Shown here in pieces: positions 14,603 through 20,246 of a stretch of DNA of 20,246 nt; position 1 is the stretch's first letter; each line of letters begins with the position of its first letter. The position numbers were made by a program, and so were the translations under genes. Origin of the DNA: an uncultured Muribaculaceae bacterium (GTDB lineage: Bacteria; Bacteroidota; Bacteroidia; Bacteroidales; Muribaculaceae); the NCBI GenBank assembly GCA_910584125.1, contig CAJTXU010000037.1, forward strand, positions 1 to 20,246. The letters are read 5' to 3'. The notes below the pieces were generated by a model. The model saw nothing but the letters and a program-made list of their open reading frames with translations, did no database searches and was not told the DNA's origin.

Positions 14603-16792
14603 ATGTCAAATCTCAGATTCAAAAGTGTTGAGGAAGCCACGGCGCGCAAGGCCGTGAAGGTCGAGCTTCCCAAGGAGCGGGTCGAGGCCTACTACGCCAG
14701 GCAGGTCTTCAACCGTCAGCGCATGTTCGAGTATCTTCCGAAGGAGACTTATGACGCGCTCGTAGAGGCCATCGACAACCGCAAGCCGCTGAGCCGCGAG
14801 CTGGCCGACAGCGTGGCCGAGGGCATGAAGCGCTGGGCGCTCGAGAACGGCGCCCGCCACTACACCCACTGGTTCCATCCGCTGACGGGCAGCACGGCCG
14901 AGAAGCACGACGCCTTCATCGAGCATGACGGCAAGGGAGGAGTCGTGGAGAAATTCTCGGGCAAGCTCCTCGTGCAGCAGGAGCCGGACGCGTCTTCGTT
15001 CCCCAGCGGCGGCATCCGCAACACGTTCGAGGCCCGCGGATACTCGGCGTGGGACATCTCGTCGCCGGCGTTCATCGTCGACAACACGCTCTGCATCCCG
15101 ACGGTCTTCGTATCCTACACCGGCGAGAGCCTTGACTACAAGACTCCGCTGCTGCGTTCGCTCAACAGCATCGACAAGGCGGCGACGAGGGTGGCGCGGT
15201 TCTTCAACGACGACGTGAAGCACGTGATCTGCAATCTGGGCTGGGAGCAGGAATACTTCCTGGTCGACGAGGCGCTCTACGCCGCGCGTCCCGACCTGGT
15301 GATGACGGGCCGCACGCTGATGGGCCATGAATCGGCCAAGAACCAGCAGCTCGAGGACCACTATTTCGGTTCGATCCCGAGCCGTGTCGAGGCGTTCATG
15401 CTCGAGCTCGAACTGGAGGCCCACAAGCTCGGCATTCCGGCCAAGACGCGTCACAACGAGGTGGCTCCCAATCAGTTCGAGATCGCGCCCATATTCGAGG
15501 AGGCCAATCTCGCCAACGACCATAACCTGCTGCTGATGTCGCTGATGGAAGAGGTGGCGCGCCGTCACAACTTCCGCGTGCTGCTGCACGAGAAGCCCTT
15601 CGCGGGCATCAACGGCTCGGGCAAGCACAACAACTGGAGCCTCGGCACCGACACGGGCATCCTGCTCTTCGCCCCCGGCAAGAACGATCACGACAACTTC
15701 CGCTTCGTGACGTTCGTGGCCAACGTCATGGCCGCCGTGTACAGGCACAACGGTCTGCTTAAAGCCTCGATCGTCAACGCGACCAACCAGCACCGTCTCG
15801 GCGCCAACGAGGCTCCGCCGGCCATCATCTCGATGTTCCTCGGTTCGGCGGTAAGCTCGATCCTCGACCGCGTGGAGAAGGCCGATTCGATCAGCGCCAT
15901 CACATTCGACGGCAAGGAGAACATATGTCTCGACATAGCTCAGATTCCCGAACTGACGCTCGACAACACCGACCGCAACCGCACGAGTCCCTTCGCGTTC
16001 ACTGGCAACAGGTTCGAATACCGCGCCGTTGGCTCGTCGGCCAACAACGCCTCGGCCCTGATCGCGCTCAACGCCGCCGTGGCCGCCCAGCTCGACGACT
16101 TCGCGTCGACGGTGGAGGCACGCGTGGCCGCCGGCGAGGACCGTGACGCAGTGATGCTCGACGAGGTCAAGAAACTCATCCGCGATTCGAAGGCCATCCA
16201 TTTCGACGGCAACGGATACAGCGACGAATGGAAAGAGGAGGCCGCCCGCCGCGGTCTCGATGTGGAGACTTCGGCGCCGCTGATGTACGACCGCTACATG
16301 CTGCCGCAGTCGGTAGAGATGTTCGAGAAGACGGGCGTCCTCTCGCGCAAGGAGATCGAGGCGCGCAACGAGGTGAAGTGGGAGATGTTCACCAAGAAGA
16401 TACAGATCGAGAGCCGCGTGCTCGGCGACCTGGCCATCAACCATGTGATTCCGGCCGCTGTGCGCTACCAGTCGCTTCTGCTCGACAACGTCTATAAGAT
16501 CCAGCAGCTCTTCAAGGGCTCGAAGGCCGACAGCATCTCGGCACAGGACCTCGGCAACATCGAGGCCATCAGCGACCACGTGTCGGCCATCAAGAGCGGC
16601 GTGGAGAACATGGTCAACGCCCGCAAGCACGCCAATCATCTCGGCAGCGAGCGCGAGAAGGCCATCGCCTACCATGACGACGTCTGCCCCTACATGGAGC
16701 AGATCCGCTACCACATCGACAAGCTTGAGCTGATGGTCGACAACGAAATCTGGCCTCTGCCCAAATACCGCGAGCTCCTGTTCGTACGCTGA
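14603..16792 (+). CDS. glnN: Glutamine synthetase type III
   Basis: The 729-aa length is that of the GSIII family, much longer than GSI (about 470 aa). The enzyme makes glutamine from glutamate, ammonia and ATP and is the main ammonia-assimilating synthetase of many gut Bacteroidota. GSIII-type motifs seen are HYTHWFHPLTGSTAEKHD, VQQEPDASSFPSGGIRNTFE, LGWEQEYFLVDE, HNEVAPNQFEIAPIFEEANL, HEKPFAGINGSGKHNNWS (residues 329-346, nucleotide and ammonia site) and NRTSPFAFTGNRFEYRAVGS. The C-terminal helical region is intact. The ATG at 14603 was preferred to an in-frame TTG four codons upstream. No TAnnTTTG box fits in the 29 bp between the dapL terminator and the ATG, so transcription may depend on read-through from dapL or an atypical promoter. 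The hairpin at 16823-16854 is its probable terminator. Confidence 0.97.
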   Translation: MSNLRFKSVEEATARKAVKVELPKERVEAYYARQVFNRQRMFEYLPKETYDALVEAIDNRKPLSRELADSVAEGMKRWALENGARHYTHWFHPLTGSTAEKHDAFIEHDGKGGVVEKFSGKLLVQQEPDASSFPSGGIRNTFEARGYSAWDISSPAFIVDNTLCIPTVFVSYTGESLDYKTPLLRSLNSIDKAATRVARFFNDDVKHVICNLGWEQEYFLVDEALYAARPDLVMTGRTLMGHESAKNQQLEDHYFGSIPSRVEAFMLELELEAHKLGIPAKTRHNEVAPNQFEIAPIFEEANLANDHNLLLMSLMEEVARRHNFRVLLHEKPFAGINGSGKHNNWSLGTDTGILLFAPGKNDHDNFRFVTFVANVMAAVYRHNGLLKASIVNATNQHRLGANEAPPAIISMFLGSAVSSILDRVEKADSISAITFDGKENICLDIAQIPELTLDNTDRNRTSPFAFTGNRFEYRAVGSSANNASALIALNAAVAAQLDDFASTVEARVAAGEDRDAVMLDEVKKLIRDSKAIHFDGNGYSDEWKEEAARRGLDVETSAPLMYDRYMLPQSVEMFEKTGVLSRKEIEARNEVKWEMFTKKIQIESRVLGDLAINHVIPAAVRYQSLLLDNVYKIQQLFKGSKADSISAQDLGNIEAISDHVSAIKSGVENMVNARKHANHLGSEREKAIAYHDDVCPYMEQIRYHIDKLELMVDNEIWPLPKYRELLFVR

Positions 16793-16822
16793 CGCGGCCG
16801 AGCGGGCCCCCGCACCCGATAC

Positions 16823-16854
16823 GACAAGGGCGTCCGGTCACAGACCGGGCGCCC
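16823..16854. repeat. Direct repeat / terminator hairpin, left copy (DR-L)
   Basis: GACA, one variable base (A here), then a 27-bp hairpin: GGGCGTCCGGTC (16828-16839), ACA, GACCGGGCGCCC (16843-16854). As plus-strand RNA the 12-bp stem pairs completely with one G-U wobble; on the minus strand that pair becomes C-A. This favours function in the glnN direction, and a short T-containing tail (CTCTTTAAT) follows. The hairpin starts 36 bp after the glnN stop. The same sequence recurs at 18683-18714. Confidence 0.92.
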
Positions 16855-17824
16855 GCTCTTTAATCATGGTTAAAGTTCTCATTACGACAGGGTGCTTCTT
16901 CAGATTTTCGGAGGTCACTCTATCGAACAATAATTCAGGTCTGAAGTCTGCCTTGAAGAAGTAATCTATGAATTCTTTTTCAGACTCCTCTAATTCCATT
17001 AAGTTTTCCAGATAGCCTATTGCCACATCAAACAGCGAGCCCTTGTCAAAATGTCCAAGCTTGGTATGCAACATAGGAAGCAGTTGCGTTTTCAACGCCT
17101 GAAACGGCATCTTACGGATGACATTCAAATCCTGCTTGAGCAAATCAGGCTTATCGGCATTACCTAAAATGGAGTAGAAGACCGCACACTTTCGAAGAGT
17201 TGCCCGTTCTGATTCAGTTGACAGCAGTCCGGATTTCGCCAAAGAGAATATATCGTATACGTCACGTGGTTTGCATCTCTCGTAAAGCGCTTTAATCTTA
17301 CCTGCAAAAAGTTCAGTTATATTGAGATGGGCGACCGAAATCTCTTTCCCGTCTAAATCAAAAGGCATAGCAATACAACTTAACGCAGGCGGGAATATGT
17401 GGCATCTTGAGTGGTAGTTGATGTCAAGTTTAATTTTGTCGTTGCTACCTGTAGTCGTAGTATATGACAATGATATGGAATCAAGCACGAAGCTGCTTCT
17501 TGCGCTAATCTTGTATCCCATATTTTCGCAATAGTCTGTAAGAGCCTTGTTGATTCTCTCGCGTTCGCAATCCGTTTCTTCTTTCGAGAGATTATTTGCG
17601 AAATCCAGATCAAGATCAACGCTAAGTCTCGGAAGCTCGGAGCCAAAGGCTATCAGGTTTATCGCCGTGCCCCCTTTCAACAGTAATTTGCCGGCAAATT
17701 CGCCAAGACTGTTGAGATCTTCCAAAATCAAGCAAAGGCGAATAACTTTCTCAACATTGGTAGCCGTGTAGGAATGTTCCGCAGCTATTTTTCGGATTTG
17801 CTTTTTATCGTATTCAAACTTCAT
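16838..17824 (-). CDS. abiEii: AbiEii-family nucleotidyltransferase toxin (type IV TA)
   Basis: The 328-aa protein belongs to the AbiEii/AbiGii family of DNA polymerase beta-like nucleotidyltransferases. LLLKGGTAINL (KGGTA at 50-54) and LSVDLDLDF (68-75) form the catalytic GG/S-D-x-D metal site. KLDINY (132-137) supplies the third acidic residue position and ELFAGKIKAL (171-180) with KPRDVYD (185-191) matches the conserved family motif IV. Related toxins add nucleotides to tRNA acceptor ends or other targets and halt growth, in abortive infection or stress. The ATG overlaps the abiEi stop as ATGA (17821-17824), so translation is coupled with antitoxin first. The stop codon and last codons (RAPGL) are read from the flanking repeat, so the native C-terminus may have differed. 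The catalytic motifs look intact. Confidence 0.92.
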   Translation of the reverse strand: MKFEYDKKQIRKIAAEHSYTATNVEKVIRLCLILEDLNSLGEFAGKLLLKGGTAINLIAFGSELPRLSVDLDLDFANNLSKEETDCERERINKALTDYCENMGYKISARSSFVLDSISLSYTTTTGSNDKIKLDINYHSRCHIFPPALSCIAMPFDLDGKEISVAHLNITELFAGKIKALYERCKPRDVYDIFSLAKSGLLSTESERATLRKCAVFYSILGNADKPDLLKQDLNVIRKMPFQALKTQLLPMLHTKLGHFDKGSLFDVAIGYLENLMELEESEKEFIDYFFKADFRPELLFDRVTSENLKKHPVVMRTLTMIKERAPGL

Positions 17825-18558
17825 ATTAACTTGATCTGAGATTGAATATTACCTGGGATACAAAGATTCCATTCCGGGTTGTAGCTATCGCAAAAATATG
17901 GGTTTATAATATAACTCTGATTGTTGCCCATAGCCGATTTGCATTTATTGAAGAAGCCTTCAGGCAGGTTGAAGCGATGGTTAAATAACGAGAAAAGATA
18001 ACCAGCGCGTTGCCACAGGCTTTTATTATTATACAGCTCAAGACATTTTAAAATGACCGGCATGCGAATCTTATCTGTCGGACATTCCGAAAGAGCATAC
18101 ATTAATTCCTCGATACCGCCGGCGAGATTGATATTATACATACAATCCACCAATGTCTGCGATAGCGATGTCACCCGTATATGATAACCTGACGAGTCGA
18201 CATGCTCGATAATATCGTGTAGGATTTTGAGCTTTTTATACACATACGTCTCTCCGAGATATTCAAATGAACGAAAACTTCGAGAAGAATGAACATATAG
18301 CTCATTGAATTCCTGTGTCTGCAAAAGATGGTATTCCAAGGCAGAGTGGTAGGCGAGCACTCCATCCTGCACTGCATTGCAGCCGATGATGAATTTATTG
18401 TCGATATCCACAGGCATATATACGCCTCTTCTCACCAATGCAAGGATGTTTTTCTTTTTCCCTTGACGAAGACGTGACCACATGACCGACTCCTTGACAG
18501 GCGTCGACCAAGTATTGATGTGGGCATGTGCCAGCGTGTATGTCTGATTTAAAGTCAT
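17821..18558 (-). CDS. abiEi: AbiEi-family antitoxin (type IV TA regulator)
   Basis: The 245-aa protein is the upstream partner of AbiEii and fits the AbiEi antitoxin role: a DNA-binding repressor of its own operon that also counteracts the toxin, in this type without a stable complex. The N-terminal 60 residues include MWSRLRQGKKKNILALVRRG then VYMPVD, a winged-helix wing of the type in AbiEi regulators. ALEYHLLQTQEFNELYVHSS fits the adjoining domain that begins with a conserved AxHxALE-like segment. The C-terminal 120 residues are less conserved. The start at 18558 (MTLNQTYTL) was chosen because the -7 box lies at 18577-18584; a longer in-frame start at 18597 would precede the transcript start. 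It uses AT-rich codons unlike neighbouring genes. Confidence 0.82.
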   Translation of the reverse strand: MTLNQTYTLAHAHINTWSTPVKESVMWSRLRQGKKKNILALVRRGVYMPVDIDNKFIIGCNAVQDGVLAYHSALEYHLLQTQEFNELYVHSSRSFRSFEYLGETYVYKKLKILHDIIEHVDSSGYHIRVTSLSQTLVDCMYNINLAGGIEELMYALSECPTDKIRMPVILKCLELYNNKSLWQRAGYLFSLFNHRFNLPEGFFNKCKSAMGNNQSYIINPYFCDSYNPEWNLCIPGNIQSQIKLI

Positions 18559-18576
18559 CCTACATAGAATAACGGG

Positions 18577-18584
18577 CAAAGATA
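18577..18584 (-). promoter_or_regulatory. Predicted -7 box of the abiE operon
   Basis: The minus strand reads TATCTTTG, a match to TAnnTTTG, 18 bp upstream of the abiEi ATG at 18558. The -33 box is not clear. The surrounding bases are AT-rich. An AbiEi operator would be expected here, but I see no convincing inverted repeat. Confidence 0.55.
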
Positions 18585-18682
18585 TAAAATATTTCATTAT
18601 TGACTTTAATTCTAAGTGTGCCGGTCATGTGGTATAATGCAGGAATCGTGACAGTAAGTTGTGGTTTTTATATGGGTTCATA

Positions 18683-18714
18683 GACAGGGGCGTCCGGTCA
18701 CAGACCGGGCGCCC
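18683..18714. repeat. Direct repeat / terminator hairpin, right copy (DR-R)
   Basis: It is identical to 16823-16854 except for one base (G at 18687 in place of A at 16827); the 27-bp hairpin core at 18688-18714 is identical. It lies 24 bp beyond the stop of the convergent minus-strand pseudogene. No plus-strand gene lies directly upstream of it, although the hairpin pairs best in plus-strand RNA, as expected if it was separated from glnN by the cassette. Confidence 0.92.
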
Positions 18715-18738
18715 TTGATGCTGATGGAGGGGGAGGGG

Positions 18739-20043
18739 TCAGTATTTTACCTTGAAGACGTCGGCGCCGCGGCGGACGATGTAGACGCCGCCTGCCTCGG
18801 GACGCGCGACGCGTGCGCCGGTAAGGTCGTAGATAATCGTCTCCTGACTTGTCAGACCCGTTTCGATTCCGTCGATTCCGGCCTCGTCGCCGACCTCGAC
18901 CGCTACCGGCCCGAAGAGTCCCTTGAAGCCCTCCTCGCGGATGATGTAGAAGTTGTAGATCCCTTCGGCGAGCGCGTCGGCGAAGGGCTCGCTCCATTCG
19001 AGACGGACGCTCTCCTCCGGGTAGAGGCTCACATTGCGCGCCGACATTGCCGTCGAGATCGTATTGCCCTGGCACAGAACCGGAATGATGTTTCCGGCGA
19101 ACTCACCGTTGTGGCTCGTCAGCGTCGCGCCGATCGTGACGTCGTGGCCGTTGATGAACTTGTCGGTCGGTGCCCAGCTCACTTCGGAGAGCTCGAGGGC
19201 AGTTGCCAGATTGCGGTAGGTGAACTTGAATCTTTTGTCGGTGACAGTAAGAGTAACCTCGGTGCGTGTCGAGGCGTCCTGGGCTATGTCATACCATTCT
19301 CCGTCCTTGAGGAAGGCGGGGCTGACCGTGTAGACACCCTCGGCGGGCATGTCGGCCGCCGGGATGGTGAATGTCTGTTCGCGGGCGAACACCGCTATCG
19401 ACGACTGGCGCGCGGCGGCCGCATACGTCTCCTCGCCCGTCTCCGAGTTGACAATCCTTATGCCCAGATTGCCGCGCGCGGTCTCCACGCCAACGTTATA
19501 GAACCCCTGGTAATTGTCGATGCCGGGACGAGTGGCGCAGAACTCCGGATCTTTAGTTTTCAGAGCGGCTCGATGTTCTCGCGCTGCGCCCTGTGCGGTG
19601 TTGGCTCGACGCGTCCGGTGGCGAAGCCGTCGAGCAGCTCGATCAGCGCCGGCGGGTCAACAGCCAGTCGTCCATGGCCAGACTTGTGTTGTAGAGCATG
19701 AAAGCATACCCCTCGACGCTCCAGATCCATTTCTGGGGGGAATTGTTGGCATTGATCACCGTGAAGGTGTCAAACTTCTCCTGTGAGTCGAAACCGCAGA
19801 AGTAGGTGTCTCCATTCGGAGCGGCGATTCCCACCGTCGGAGGGGTGATGCATCCGACGCCGGGTGTCTTCTGGATTTTGTCGAGCTTCCCTTTCGGGGC
19901 CTCTGTCTTCGACAACCGCTTTCCGTTTGCTGTCACATCCGCTCTCGTTTCCGGCGTACCTGCAGCAGTGGCGACAGCGACAGCGCGCCGGCTGTGCCGA
20001 TGCATGCGATTGTCACTGCTCACGTAGTTGAAAATCGATGCAT
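18739..20043 (-). pseudogene. Decayed secreted choice-of-anchor-J-type surface protein
   Basis: Two long fragments in different frames make up one gene. The upstream fragment (to about 19646) has FDSQEKFDTFTVINANNSPQ, then KWIW and LAMDDWLLT, the hallmark of Bacteroidales choice-of-anchor-J/adhesin modules (FxxxDxFTVIDANxDxxxW then DDWLxTPAI). Coding sense then shifts frame (PPALIELLDGFATGRVEPT) and meets a TGA at 19560-19562 before the last fragment (18739 to about 19570). That has YQGFYNVGVET and EGVYTVSPAFLKDGEWYDI, as in C-terminal domains of secreted Bacteroidales proteins, and ends IYDLTGARVARPEAGGVYIV, a sorting-domain-like tail. At the front, ATG 20043 is followed by a TGA at codon 8, beyond which the same frame reads AVTIACIGTAGALSLSPLLQ, like a lost signal peptide. 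Sequencing error is possible for one break, less likely for several. Confidence 0.68.
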
Positions 20044-20246
20044 AGAATAAGTTTTAGCGAGAGTCTGAAAAGTTAGAAAATCGCGCGTGTTTGTTCAAGG
20101 CAGACCCTCATTTCACGTAGAAATAAACGTGTACAGGTGCAAACTAAAGTAAAACAAATAATAATCCAAATATTTCTTAAAATATTTTCACATAAATTAG
20201 GGATATTCAGTTAATAGCGTCATATTGTGGGTCGAGACAGCCCTAA
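20044..20246. promoter_or_regulatory. AT-rich right-edge region with candidate promoter of the pseudogene
   Basis: On the minus strand TTTG (20167-20170), 19 bp, then TTAGTTTG (20140-20147) resembles the -33/-7 pair with one mismatch in the -7 box, about 97 bp upstream of the first candidate ATG at 20043. I see no gene in the remaining bases up to the window end. Confidence 0.35.

Larger units (their letters stand above)
16823..18714. mobile_element. AbiE toxin-antitoxin cassette bounded by direct repeats (putative island)
   Basis: Between the two 32-bp repeats lies about 1.83 kb holding only abiEii and abiEi. It is visibly AT-rich, with codons such as AAA, ATA and TTA, unlike the GC-rich genes on both sides. 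The unit sits between glnN and a convergent gene, where one terminator would be expected, and has one terminator-like hairpin at each end. There is no integrase, transposase or terminal inverted repeat inside, so mobility would depend on recombination at the repeats by a trans-acting enzyme or by RecA. Acquisition is well supported by composition and context; the mechanism is inference. Confidence 0.6.

Noticed and set aside
14606..16714. Long open frame (702 codons) on the minus strand opposite glutamine synthetase
   Set aside because: It is a shadow of the GSIII gene, with no domain-like motifs and no promoter; the plus strand carries all GSIII signatures.
16855..18682. AbiE cassette as an insertion sequence or integron cassette
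   Set aside because: There is no transposase, integrase, terminal inverted repeat or attC-like structure; the flanking direct repeats and gene content fit a toxin-antitoxin islet instead.
20228..20246. Minus-strand TTAGGGCTGTCTCG at the window edge, resembling the end of some insertion sequences
   Set aside because: Only a few bases are visible and no transposase or second end is in the window, so an IS call cannot be supported.

Overview
The window looks like a chromosomal segment of a Bacteroidales bacterium, most likely Muribaculaceae-like. This rests on Bacteroidota-type promoters (TAnnTTTG near -7, one with a TTTG -33 box at 19 bp), a type III glutamine synthetase, a GT3-type glycogen synthase beside a 'short' alpha-glucan phosphorylase, the DapL lysine route, and GC-rich coding sequence with AT-rich gaps. 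The family placement is inferred; no rRNA or tRNA gene is present to confirm it.

Left part (1-6900): a 13-unit heptanucleotide tandem repeat abuts the stop codon of a diiron flavoprotein (fprA, minus). Divergent from it is a tight three-gene plus-strand operon: a DUF486 small membrane protein, a GT-C type membrane glycosyltransferase and a tRNA-dihydrouridine synthase, each separated by one base. A minus-strand membrane acyltransferase converges on it. A DcaP-like outer-membrane porin follows on the plus strand, downstream of a 26-bp alternating purine-pyrimidine tract. Two related hairpin elements, each followed by CGACCTGAG, lie in the two convergent gaps.

Middle part (6900-12300, all minus): a strong bidirectional terminator separates the porin from a glycogen operon (glycogen synthase, then alpha-glucan phosphorylase, 32 bp apart) driven by a near-ideal Bacteroidota promoter. 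Upstream is rlmB (23S rRNA 2'-O-methyltransferase), with a 14-bp perfect inverted repeat between rlmB and the glycogen operon.

Right part (12300-16800, plus): dapF and dapL carry out the last two steps to meso-diaminopimelate. A T-tailed terminator and then the type III glutamine synthetase follow, making a nitrogen and amino-acid block.

Far right (16800-20246): an AT-rich AbiEi/AbiEii type IV toxin-antitoxin operon (minus) sits between two copies of the same hairpin-forming sequence (27 bp identical; 31 of 32 matching), exactly 1860 bp apart. The AbiEii stop codon and last codons lie inside one copy. The hairpin has the position of the terminator between glnN and a convergent gene, so the cassette appears to have entered at, and duplicated, a terminator. 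No recombinase is in the cassette. The convergent gene is a decayed secreted choice-of-anchor-J-type protein with at least two frame breaks. The AbiE cassette and its hairpin boundaries are the most interesting part of the window.
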